A DNA stretch of 64,000 bases, taken from contig NZ_QKZO01000012.1 of assembly GCF_003254295.1 (NCBI RefSeq), positions 41,158-105,157 on the forward strand, given 5' to 3'. This stretch comes from Rhodobacter capsulatus. GTDB taxonomy: Bacteria; Pseudomonadota; Alphaproteobacteria; Rhodobacterales; Rhodobacteraceae. Of the stretch, positions 37,311 through 45,118 are shown in pieces; position 1 is the stretch's first letter; the number at the start of each line of letters is the position of its first letter. The notes under the pieces were generated by a model. The model was not told the DNA's origin. It did no database searches and worked only from the letters and a program-made list of their open reading frames with translations. A program made the position numbers and the translations under genes.

Positions 37311-37574
37311 TCAGCCCTCCCATCCAAGTTGTTCGAGCGCATCGCGGCTGGCGGCATCGAAACTGGCAGCGCGCCCGGCGGCGGCGGCGGCCGCGGCGGC
37401 GGCCAGCGCAAGCTGCATCGCCACCACGCCCAGACGTTCTTCCCCTTCGAACTGCACCCGCACCGCCCCCTCGCCCCCGGCAAGAAGGCCCAGAAGGCGC
37501 TGGCGGCAGTCTTCGGCATCGGCCAAGGCCAGATCGGCCGGGATCGCCAAAGTCAGCATTATGTCGTCGGTCAC
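37311..37574 (-). CDS. STAS-domain protein at the head of the che operon
   Basis: An 87-residue STAS-like protein (LTLAIPADLALADAEDCRQRLLGLL, VRVQFEGEERLGVVAMQLALAA). STAS domains in chemosensory operons often act as small adaptors. The GTG at 37574 is preferred because gagagg lies five bases upstream; an ATG at 37598 has no such site. The conserved Ser/Thr that anti-anti-sigma factors use is not obvious, since VVAM stands near that position. A long alanine run (nine Ala in AAAAAAAAAG) is notable. Confidence 0.72.
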   Translation of the reverse strand: MTDDIMLTLAIPADLALADAEDCRQRLLGLLAGGEGAVRVQFEGEERLGVVAMQLALAAAAAAAAAGRAASFDAASRDALEQLGWEG

Positions 37575-37796
37575 ATCAGCCTCTCTTTGCGTCGACATGT
37601 CTCAGCCGAAAGCGATACCCGCGATGTCTTGCGGTCCCGTTAATCGCCGCGGGCAGACAGGACGGCGCCGGGAAAGGTGCCGACAATTCTTCGCATCTCG
37701 TGACGGACCTAGAGATTTTCTTAATCCCCCTCGCCGAGAGTTCCCTGCAGTCGCGGCACATTGCCGCCGGTCAGGGTCAGGCAGGATCAGGCAGGA

Positions 37797-39425
37797 ATGG
37801 ACAGGCAATCTTCCGTGCACGCCGTGCGTCGCGACATGATCGCGTCGCTTGATGCGTTGTCCTCGCTTCTGGGCGACGTGCGCGGGCATCTTCTGACGGT
37901 GAACGATCGCACCGGGGCGCTGATCACCGCGCAGCAGGAGCCGGTCCCCGGCGTCACCCATATTCCCGAGCTGGCGGGCGATCTGGCAAAGGCGATGCGG
38001 CACTGGTCGGCCAGCATGGCGAATGGCACCAGCCGCATGCTGCTGCGTGAAACCCGCACGCTGCTGAACGGGCTGACGCGGATTCGCATCTTCTTTCAAT
38101 TCCTTGCCACGATCACCTCGATCCAGATCTCGCGCAGCCGCTCGGGTCAGCTCAGCGCCTTCGTCGGCGCCTTGCGGGGGGTCTCGGCGCAGATCGAAAC
38201 CGAACTCGCGCAGGCGCAAAGCGGGCTTGACGCCTTTGAACAGTCCTTCGAGGCGATCCTTGCCGTCGCGCGCGAGGGCGCCGATCATCTCGATCCGGCC
38301 GCCCGCCGGCTGACCGAGATCCTGGCGCCGATCGTCGCCGGACAGGCGCAGATGACGGGCCGGCGGCACCGCGTCACGGCGCAGGCGCAAGAGCTCTCGG
38401 GCCGGATCGAACAGGTGATCGCCCGTCTGGTCGGCACGTTCCAGTTTTCGGATTCGGCGGCGCAGCGGCTGGAACATGTCGAGACGATCCTGGCGCGCGC
38501 CGGGGCCCGCCCGCCCGGGCCGGAACGCGCGGCCTTCGAGCGGCTGGCCGCGGCGCAGCTGCAGGGGCTGGAGCGCGACACCGGCGACGTGCTGGTGCTG
38601 CTCGAAGACAGTTTCCAGACCATCGAAGGGCTTGGCGGCGGTTTCGTGGCCGAGCTTGCCGCGCAACGGGCCGAGGTGGAGCCGCTTCTGGCGGCGCAGG
38701 ACCGCGCCTTTGGCCAGCTGAACGAGGCGCTCGGCACGGTGATGCCGATGCTGCAGGGGATCATCGCCCGCTCGGCCGGGTTCGAGGGGCAGATCGACCT
38801 GCTGCACCAGCGGCTCGACAATCTGGCGGGCATCGGCCAGACGATCGGGCTCGCCGGGGTGAACTCGCATCTGGAAGCGGCCCGGGCCGAGGTCGGGCAG
38901 AAGGAACTGACCTATATCGCGATGTCGGTGAAGGAGACGGCGCAACAGGCGCTCAAGACCTTTGCCGATACCGGGCGCACGCTGGATCGGCTGCGCAAGA
39001 GCTTCGACACCGGGGAATTTTCCGCGCTGCAGGACGGGATGAACCGGCTCGAGGGCGATCTGGGGCAGATCGCGACCGGGCTGGAGCAGGCCCGGGCGCG
39101 CCAGGGGCTGCTGTCGCGGCTGGAGGACGAGACGCGGACGGAAACCGCGGCGCTGGCGCGGCTGGCGATCTCGGGACGGCAGATGACCTCGGCGCTGGTG
39201 CAGACGATCCTGCGCATCGAGGCCCTGGGCGCGCTGCTGCGCGAGGGGCTTGGGGCGACGCCGGATCTGTCCTGTCTGGACGAGATTTCGCCGATCTACA
39301 CGATGGACCGCGAACGCGAAATCCATGCCGAGGTGATGGGTCTGCCGTTCGACGCCGCCGGTTTCGGCGCGGCGGACCTTGCCTCCGCCGCGGCGCAGGA
39401 CACATTGGATTCGATCCTGTTCTGA
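37797..39425 (+). CDS. Soluble coiled-coil chemoreceptor-like protein with a degenerate signalling tip
   Basis: About 542 residues, almost entirely helical and rich in Ala, Glu, Gln and Arg. No membrane segment, HAMP or ligand domain is visible. Near residues 350-385 it has IGQTIGLAGVNSHLEAARAEVG and TYIAMSVKETAQQALKTF, which mirror the receptor tip pattern [16 protein letters not shown] ... VASEVRxLA, but several invariant positions differ. It is divergent from the che operon with 222 bases between. It may be a cytoplasmic receptor or a scaffold that binds the CheA/CheW pair. A start at 37797 gives MDRQSSVHAVRRD with cagg upstream. Confidence 0.65.
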   Translation: MDRQSSVHAVRRDMIASLDALSSLLGDVRGHLLTVNDRTGALITAQQEPVPGVTHIPELAGDLAKAMRHWSASMANGTSRMLLRETRTLLNGLTRIRIFFQFLATITSIQISRSRSGQLSAFVGALRGVSAQIETELAQAQSGLDAFEQSFEAILAVAREGADHLDPAARRLTEILAPIVAGQAQMTGRRHRVTAQAQELSGRIEQVIARLVGTFQFSDSAAQRLEHVETILARAGARPPGPERAAFERLAAAQLQGLERDTGDVLVLLEDSFQTIEGLGGGFVAELAAQRAEVEPLLAAQDRAFGQLNEALGTVMPMLQGIIARSAGFEGQIDLLHQRLDNLAGIGQTIGLAGVNSHLEAARAEVGQKELTYIAMSVKETAQQALKTFADTGRTLDRLRKSFDTGEFSALQDGMNRLEGDLGQIATGLEQARARQGLLSRLEDETRTETAALARLAISGRQMTSALVQTILRIEALGALLREGLGATPDLSCLDEISPIYTMDREREIHAEVMGLPFDAAGFGAADLASAAAQDTLDSILF

Positions 39426-39580
39426 CGGCGGCCCTCCCGCAGCGCGAAAGCCCGGCCTTGCCCCGGCGCCGCATCCGCCGGGAAGGGGAAGCCGTCTTCA
39501 CCGGGTCTTCACCGGCGGAGGGGCTTCGCCGCAAGGCAAGCCGGATGCCGACGAAATACGGGCGCGAGGCCGTGTCCGGC

Positions 39581-40633
39581 TTATTTCGCCCGATCAAGCA
39601 TGCCGAACAGATCGCGCGGATCATCGGGGTCGGCCAGCATGTCGAGGGGTTCGAAGAAATCCGTGCCGGTGATGCGTTCGTGCACGAAGCGCAGCGCCGA
39701 GAAATCCTCGATCGCGAAGCCGACCGAATCGAACAGCGTGATCTGCCGCGCATCGCGCCGCCCCGGCACCTCGGCGCGCATCACCCGCCACAGCTCGATC
39801 ACCGGATGGTCGGGGGCAAGCTGCTGGATCTCGCCCTCGATGCGGGTCTGCGGCGGATATTCGACGAAGATCTCGGCGCGTTTCAGGATGTCGGGATGCA
39901 GTTCGGTCTTGCCCGGGCAGTCGCCGCCGATCGCGTTGAGATGCACCCCCGCCCCCACCATGTTGTCGGTCAGGATCGTCGCGAATTGCTTGTCGGCGGT
40001 GCAGGTGGTGAGGATCTGCGCGCCTTCGACGGCGGCCTGTGCCGAGGCGCAGGCGGTCACCTCGAACCCCTGCGCGCGCAGGTTGCGCAGGGCCTTTTCG
40101 GTTGCCCGCGGGTCGATGTCGTAAAGCCGCAGCCGGTTGATGCCGCACAGCGCGCGGAACGCCAGCGCCTGAAACTCGCATTGCGCGCCATTGCCGATCA
40201 GCGCCATCACCTGCGCCCCCTCGGGTGCAAGATACCGCCCCACCAGCGCCGAGGTGGCCGCGGTGCGCAGCGCCGTCAGCAGCGTCATTTCCGTCAGAAG
40301 CAGCGGATAGCCGGTGCTGACCGAGGCGAGCACGCCAAAGGCGGTGACGGTCTGATAGCCCGCCCGCATGTTGCCCGGATGGCCGTTCACATATTTGAAG
40401 CCGTAGCTTTCCGCATCGGCGGTCGGCATCAGCTCGATCACGCCCTCGCGCGAATGGCTGGCCAGGCGGGGCGTCTTGTCGAATTCGGGCCAGCGGCGGA
40501 AATCGGCCTCGATGTAACCGGTCAGATCGGCGATGAACCGCTCAATGCCGGTCGCATGCACCAGACGCATCATGTTCTCGACCGAGACGAAGGGCACGAA
40601 GGCCCGCGACGAGGGTTGCGGGCGCAGCCTCAT
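39581..40633 (-). CDS. ocd: Ornithine cyclodeaminase
   Basis: A 350-residue member of the ornithine cyclodeaminase/mu-crystallin family. Visible are GFKYVNGHPGNM, the NAD-binding ALIGNGAQCEFQALAF, NAIGGDCPGKTELHPDIL and the C-terminal FDSVGFAIEDFSALRFV. It converts ornithine to proline and ammonia. The ATG at 40633 overlaps the arginase stop (ATGA). With arginase it makes a two-step route from arginine to proline, a nitrogen-scavenging path known in Agrobacterium and Brucella relatives. Confidence 0.93.
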   Translation of the reverse strand: MRLRPQPSSRAFVPFVSVENMMRLVHATGIERFIADLTGYIEADFRRWPEFDKTPRLASHSREGVIELMPTADAESYGFKYVNGHPGNMRAGYQTVTAFGVLASVSTGYPLLLTEMTLLTALRTAATSALVGRYLAPEGAQVMALIGNGAQCEFQALAFRALCGINRLRLYDIDPRATEKALRNLRAQGFEVTACASAQAAVEGAQILTTCTADKQFATILTDNMVGAGVHLNAIGGDCPGKTELHPDILKRAEIFVEYPPQTRIEGEIQQLAPDHPVIELWRVMRAEVPGRRDARQITLFDSVGFAIEDFSALRFVHERITGTDFFEPLDMLADPDDPRDLFGMLDRAK

Positions 40634-41559
40634 GCGAAGCTCCGGGTCTGACGGTCCAGCACGCGGCGGCCGAACAGGCTGGCGGTCAGGTCGCAGATCA
40701 ACGAGGCGGTGCGGCCGCGCTCGTCGAGGAACGGGTTCAGCTCGACCAGATCGAGCGAGGTGACGACCCCGGCATCGCACAGATATTCCATGATCAGATG
40801 CGCCTCGCGGAAGGTGGCGCCGCCCGGCACGGTGGTGCCCACCGCGGGGGCGATGCCGGGATCGAGGAAATCGACATCGAAGCTGACATGCAGCAGCCCG
40901 TTCGCCGCCTTCACCCGGTCGATGAAGGCGCGCAGCGGCGCGACGACGCCGGTCTCGTCGATGGCGCGCATGTCATGCACTTCGATCCCGTGCTCGAGGA
41001 TGCGGCGATGCTCGGCCGGATCGACCGAGCGGATGCCCATCATGCACAGCCGCGACGGGTCGATCGCATGGGCCAGCGGCGGATAGGCGGCAAAATCGCC
41101 AAGGCCGCAGGCATAGGCGACGGGCGTGCCATGCAGATTGCCGCTTTCGGTGGTGTCGAGCGAATGCAGATCGGGATGGGCGTCGAGCCAGAGCACGAAC
41201 AGCGGACGGCCCAGCCGCGCGGCATGGGCCGCAACCCCCGCCATCGTGCCCGCCGACATGGAATGATCGCCGCCCAGAAACACCGGCAGGTCGCTTTGCG
41301 CCGCGGCCGCTTCGGCGCGCGCGGCCAGAAGCGCGATCCAGGCGCGGGTCTCGGCCAGATGATGCACCGCGGGATTGGCATGGGCCAGCGCCGCTTGCGG
41401 GCCGATCGACAGATCGCCCTGATCCTCGATCCGCCATCCCAGCGCCGTCAGGCTGGCGATCAGCCCCGCCGTGCGCAGGCTGGCCGGTCCCATCACGCAA
41501 CCCGGCTGGTGGGTGCCGCTCTGGATCGGCGCCCCGAGAATGATACTGCTTCGCGTCAT
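40630..41559 (-). CDS. rocF: Arginase
   Basis: A 309-residue ureohydrolase with the binuclear manganese motifs FLGGDHSMSAGT, LWLDAHPDLHS and SFDVDFLDPGIAPAVGT. Length and the arginase-type GTPVAYACG loop separate it from agmatinase. It hydrolyses arginine to ornithine and urea. It is the first gene of the pair with ocd and divergent from an Lrp/AsnC gene. The start at 41559 has an aggag site. Confidence 0.93.
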   Translation of the reverse strand: MTRSSIILGAPIQSGTHQPGCVMGPASLRTAGLIASLTALGWRIEDQGDLSIGPQAALAHANPAVHHLAETRAWIALLAARAEAAAAQSDLPVFLGGDHSMSAGTMAGVAAHAARLGRPLFVLWLDAHPDLHSLDTTESGNLHGTPVAYACGLGDFAAYPPLAHAIDPSRLCMMGIRSVDPAEHRRILEHGIEVHDMRAIDETGVVAPLRAFIDRVKAANGLLHVSFDVDFLDPGIAPAVGTTVPGGATFREAHLIMEYLCDAGVVTSLDLVELNPFLDERGRTASLICDLTASLFGRRVLDRQTRSFA

Positions 41560-41676
41560 GTTTTGCTCCTGTAGGGGGCAAGGTTCGCAAAGGCCGCTGC
41601 CGGTTTCGCTGGAAAATCTGATCATTCTGGTATTTTATCTGGTCACCTTGAACAGCCGACTGGACAATCCGACCAG

Positions 41677-42105
41677 ATGACCGATCTCAGCGCCACCGAC
41701 CGGCGGATCATCGCCGCGCTGCGCCAGAACGCGCGGATGAGCATCACCGAGCTGGCCCATGCCGCGCAGGTCTCGCGCACCACGGCCAAGCTGCGGCTCG
41801 ATACCCTGCTGGCCGAGGGCCGGATCCGGCGCTTCACCATCGAGACCGATGTGGATGTCGAGGGCGAGGTGCGCGCGATCACGCTGGTGGAATTGCAGGG
41901 CAAGCTGTCGCGGCAGGTGATCCGCAGCCTGACCGCGCTGCCCGGGGTCAGCACCGTGCATGCCACCAATGGCGCCTGGGATCTGGTGGTGGAGATCCGC
42001 ACCGGCTCGCTGGTCGATTTCGACCGGGTGCTGCGCGCGATCCGCGAAATTCCGGGGGTGATCAACAGCCAAAGCTGCCTGCTGCTGGCCCATGTGGCGG
42101 CCTGA
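41677..42105 (+). CDS. Lrp/AsnC-family regulator of arginine catabolism
   Basis: A 142-residue regulator with an N-terminal helix-turn-helix (TDRRIIAALRQNARMSITELAHAAQVSRTTAKLRLDTL) and a C-terminal ligand-binding RAM domain (from about 63: EVRAITLVELQGK, ALPGVSTVHATNGAWDLVVEIRTG). It is divergent from arginase-ocd with 117 bases between, in which ttctggtattttatctgg around 41624-41641 gives a plausible AT-rich operator. Lrp-type activators responding to arginine or ornithine commonly control such pairs. Confidence 0.88.
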   Translation: MTDLSATDRRIIAALRQNARMSITELAHAAQVSRTTAKLRLDTLLAEGRIRRFTIETDVDVEGEVRAITLVELQGKLSRQVIRSLTALPGVSTVHATNGAWDLVVEIRTGSLVDFDRVLRAIREIPGVINSQSCLLLAHVAA

Positions 42106-42210
42106 ACCGCGGCACCGGCAGGGTGCGCGAGGCGGCCGCCGCGGGGGAAGACGGCCCGGATCCCGGCAGGCCGGTCGCAATGCGGCTTGACGGCGCAGAG
42201 CTTCGCGGGC

Positions 42211-42410
42211 ACCTTCGGGCCTGATGGTTCCCGGCCAAGCCACGCGCGGTCGGGTGAAAAGGGAATACGGTGAGGTGTAGGCATCAGCCGCCAAACCCGT
42301 AACTGCCCCCGCAACTGTAAGCGGCGAGCGCCCCCCGGCAACCACTGGCCCCGATCGGGCCGGGAAGGTGGGGGAAGCAAGGACCCGCAAGTCAGGAGAC
42401 CTGCCATCAG
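42211..42410 (+). promoter_or_regulatory. Cobalamin riboswitch (first of three)
   Basis: The region shows the conserved aptamer elements in order: the 5' segment with gatggttcc, ggtgaggtgtag, the box cccgcaactgtaagcgg (42309-42325), ccactggcc, cgggaaggtg, and the 3' box gtcaggagacctgcc (42391-42405). It lies upstream of a small ORF and a BtuD-like ATPase. The distance from the 3' box to the small ORF start is under 50 bases, so control by ribosome-binding-site access is plausible. Confidence 0.95.
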
Positions 42411-42452
42411 CGTCATCAACCACCGGGCGGGGTGTCCCGGAAGGAGCATGCG

Positions 42453-42641
42453 ATGGATCTGCGCAAGCGGCGGCCCTTGGCCGGGCCGCAGCCGTTTCGG
42501 GCGCCTGAGAGGGGGGCCGTGCCGCCCCGCCTCGGGGCCGGGCCGGGTTTTGCCCGCGCGATCGCCCCCCTGTCGCCGCCCCGCCCGGTCGCCCCCGCCC
42601 GCTGCACCATTGCCATTGCCTGCGAAAGGACGACGCCGTGA
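42453..42641 (+). CDS. Small Arg/Pro-rich ORF directly after the cobalamin riboswitch
   Basis: A 62-codon ORF starting MDLRKRRPLAGPQ with a strong ggaaggagc site, ending by a GTGA overlap with the ATPase gene. The product is proline- and arginine-rich without a recognisable domain, signal peptide or membrane segment. It sits where a binding-protein and permease gene would normally be in a btu locus. It may be a leader that couples translation to the ATPase gene, a deletion scar, or a real small protein. Coding status is uncertain. Confidence 0.4.
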   Translation: MDLRKRRPLAGPQPFRAPERGAVPPRLGAGPGFARAIAPLSPPRPVAPARCTIAIACERTTP

Positions 42642-43411
42642 CCCTGGTCGAGCTTTCCGGGGTGTTCTGGGGGCCAAAGGGGCAGCCGGACATCCTGTCG
42701 GATATTTCCTTTGCCGTGCCCGAGGGGCAGATCCTGGCGATCTGCGGCGCGAACGGGGCGGGCAAATCCTCGCTGTTGCGGTTGATCTGCCGCCATCATG
42801 CGCCCAATCGCGGCACGGTGCGGCTGCTGGGCCGCGATCTGTGGCTGATGAGCGCGCCCGAGGCCGCCCGCGCGCTGGCCGCGGTGCCGCAGGAACAGCC
42901 GGGCGAATTCGGCCTGACGGTCCGGCAGATCGTCGCGCTGGGGCGGTTGCCGCATCGCCGCGGCTGGGGCGCGGGGCTTTCCACGCCCGACGGCACCGAT
43001 GCCGCCCTTGTCGATGCGGCGCTGCACCGGCTGGACCTCGCGCCGCTCGCCCACCGCGCCTTCGGCACGCTTTCGGGCGGCGCGCGGCAGCGGGTGATGA
43101 TCGCCCGCGCGCTGGCGCAGGAGCCGCGGGTGATCGTGCTCGACGAGCCGACGAACCATCTCGACATCCGCCATCGGCTTGACCTTCTGGCCTTGCTGCG
43201 GGGCCTTGGGCTGACGGTCATCACCACGCTGCACGACCTGACCCTGGCCGCCGATTTCGCCGACCGGGTGCTGGTGCTGCACGAGGGTCGGCTGCTGGCC
43301 GATGGCCCGCCCGAGACCGCCCTGACCGAGACGGTGCTGGCCCGGGCCTTCCGGGTGCAGGCGCGGATCGACCGCTCCGGCGCCATGCCGCGTTTTTCCT
43401 TCCATCTCTGA
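42638..43411 (+). CDS. BtuD/FecE-type ABC transporter ATPase under cobalamin riboswitch control
   Basis: A 257-residue ATPase with Walker A ICGANGAGKSSLLRL, Q-loop VPQEQPG, signature TLSGGARQRVMIARAL, Walker B VIVLDEPTNHLD and switch His TLHDLTLAADF. It belongs to the iron-siderophore/vitamin B12 importer ATPase group. The GTG at 42638 has gaaagg upstream. A cobalamin or cobinamide uptake role is inferred from the riboswitch. No BtuC or BtuF gene is adjacent; it must partner with proteins encoded elsewhere. Confidence 0.88.
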   Translation: MTLVELSGVFWGPKGQPDILSDISFAVPEGQILAICGANGAGKSSLLRLICRHHAPNRGTVRLLGRDLWLMSAPEAARALAAVPQEQPGEFGLTVRQIVALGRLPHRRGWGAGLSTPDGTDAALVDAALHRLDLAPLAHRAFGTLSGGARQRVMIARALAQEPRVIVLDEPTNHLDIRHRLDLLALLRGLGLTVITTLHDLTLAADFADRVLVLHEGRLLADGPPETALTETVLARAFRVQARIDRSGAMPRFSFHL

Positions 43412-43527
43412 GCCTTGCGAAAGCCCCCCCCCCCGATGATCGCCCGTTCCCTGCCCCGTTCCCTGCGCAATGGCGGCTGACCGGGGGCTCTTCTTCCTGA
43501 GGATGAGGAGCCGCCGGGCCTGAGCCC

Positions 43528-44964
43528 TCAGCCTGCGTCAAAGCGAAACAGCGCCAGCGAGCGTTCGCGTTCGTTCACCTGCAAGGGCCGGTTCACCGGC
43601 GCATGGGCCCGGGCGGTGCAATCGGCGCGCTCGCACAGATAGCAGTTCAGCCCGATCTCCACCGGCCGGGTGCGGGACAGGTCGATCCCCTCGGCATAGA
43701 TCAGCCGCGGCGCATAGGCGACATCGCAGCCCAGCCCGATCGCGAGGCGCTGCGCCGGGGCGCCATGCGTGCCCCCCGCCCGCGTCACCGTGCGCGCCAC
43801 CGAGAAATAACTCGCCCCCTCGGGCATGCGGATCACCTGCGTCTGCACCCGGTCGGGCATTTCAAAGGCGGCATGGATGTTCCAAAGCGGACAGGTGCCG
43901 CCAAAGCGCGAAAACGGAAACCGCCCGGCGCTGAAGCGTTTCGAGAGATTCCCCGCCCGGTCCACCCGCACGAAAAAGAACGGAATCCCCCGCGCGCCGT
44001 CGCGTTGCAGCGTCGACATCCGATGCGCGGTCTGCTCGTAGCTGGTGCCGAAGCGATGCGACAGCAGCTCGATATCGTAGCGGTGCGACTCGCAGCTGGC
44101 CAGAAACCGGCCGTAGGGCATCATCAGCGCCGCGGCGAAGTAATTCGCGAGACTCACCCGCATCAGCGCCGCCGCCGCCCGATCCTCCAGCCCCGCCTCG
44201 GCGATCAGCCGCGTCAGGATCGGCTCCTGCTCCAGACTGGCCAGCAGCACACCGATCTGAAAGCGGCGGCTGGCCTGGCCGAGCAGTTCCGAGAGCTGCA
44301 ATTCCCGCCGTTCGGGATCATAGCGGCGCAGCTGGCCCCGCATCGCCTCGGCCTGCCCGATCCGCACCGTCACCCCATGCGCCGCCAGCCGCCCGGTCAG
44401 CGCCAGATGCGGCTCGTGCCGGTGCAGGGCCAATTCGTCCGCCAGATCCTCGGCGGCGCGGTCGAGCGCATCGACATGGTTGCGCCGGGCATAAAACCAG
44501 GCCCGCACCGCCTCGACCGGGCGCGAGGTCTCGCCCAAAGCCTCGACCTTGTCACGGTCGGTCAGCGGGTTCTCCTCGGCCATCGGCGCCAGCACCGCCG
44601 CACGATGCGCCGCTTGCAGCCGCACGAAAGCCGCCGCGATCCGCGGCGAGGCCTGCAACACCGCCTCGATCTCGGCGCGCGGCACGGCATCGACCCCGGC
44701 GGCGGGCGTCTTCAGCGCGGCGGCGAAATCGGCGGCCAGCTGCGCATCCGCGGCGGGCGAAAGTTCCGAGATGTTCAGATCATAGACCTCGGCCAGCCGC
44801 ATCAGCAGCTTGACCGAGGCCGGGCGCTGATCGGCCTCGATCAGGGTGATGTAGCTGGCCGAGACCCCCAGCTCCGCCGCCATCTGCGCCTGCGTCAGCC
44901 CCAAAGACTGCCGCAGCACCTTCAGCCTTTGCCCGATGACCAGCTTTTCCGCCCGTGGCGCCAT
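43528..44964 (-). CDS. ScfR/RamB-type transcriptional regulator of the glyoxylate shunt
   Basis: A 478-residue regulator with an N-terminal XRE helix-turn-helix (VIGQRLKVLRQSLGLTQAQMAAELGVSASYITLIE), an IrrE/ImmA-like middle part and a C-terminal DUF2083-type region ending in a cysteine cluster (GLNCYLCERADCTARAHAP). This is the short-chain fatty acyl-CoA regulator family (RamB, PrpR, MlrA), some members of which sense acyl-CoA. It is divergent from aceB-aceA, its likely target, and its own start lies in an inverted repeat (44962-44999), suggesting autoregulation. A paralogue is at 53317-54699. Confidence 0.88.
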   Translation of the reverse strand: MAPRAEKLVIGQRLKVLRQSLGLTQAQMAAELGVSASYITLIEADQRPASVKLLMRLAEVYDLNISELSPAADAQLAADFAAALKTPAAGVDAVPRAEIEAVLQASPRIAAAFVRLQAAHRAAVLAPMAEENPLTDRDKVEALGETSRPVEAVRAWFYARRNHVDALDRAAEDLADELALHRHEPHLALTGRLAAHGVTVRIGQAEAMRGQLRRYDPERRELQLSELLGQASRRFQIGVLLASLEQEPILTRLIAEAGLEDRAAAALMRVSLANYFAAALMMPYGRFLASCESHRYDIELLSHRFGTSYEQTAHRMSTLQRDGARGIPFFFVRVDRAGNLSKRFSAGRFPFSRFGGTCPLWNIHAAFEMPDRVQTQVIRMPEGASYFSVARTVTRAGGTHGAPAQRLAIGLGCDVAYAPRLIYAEGIDLSRTRPVEIGLNCYLCERADCTARAHAPVNRPLQVNERERSLALFRFDAG

Positions 44965-45012
44965 GTGACAATCCTTACAGATTTCTCGCCTGTCACATGA
45001 CGAAAGTGACAG
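44962..45012. promoter_or_regulatory. Repeated TGTGACA/TGTCACA half-sites between ScfR-type gene and aceB
   Basis: catgtgaca (44962-44970) and tgtcacatg (44991-44999) are a perfect 9-bp inverted pair. ctgtcac (44990-44996) and gtgacag (45006-45012) form a second inverted pair sharing the middle half-site. The leftmost half includes the regulator's start codon. This arrangement is typical of an autoregulatory operator. Confidence 0.6.
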
Positions 45013-45118
45013 AACAACCCAATGCTTTCAAGAACATAATGCACATGCGGCATAACATTACTAGCCTGACTTCACCCGAGTCACCCGGGGCCCGAAGCCC
45101 CGCCCCGAAAGGAACCCG

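Noticed and set aside
37576..37598. Upstream ATG at 37598 for the STAS gene
   Set aside because: No ribosome-binding site; the GTG at 37574 has gagagg at correct spacing.
43412..43527. Run of cytosines and small hairpins between the ATPase and ScfR-type genes as a regulatory element
   Set aside because: Only 116 bases between convergent genes; a loose terminator is the simplest reading and no clean stem with a T tract is seen.
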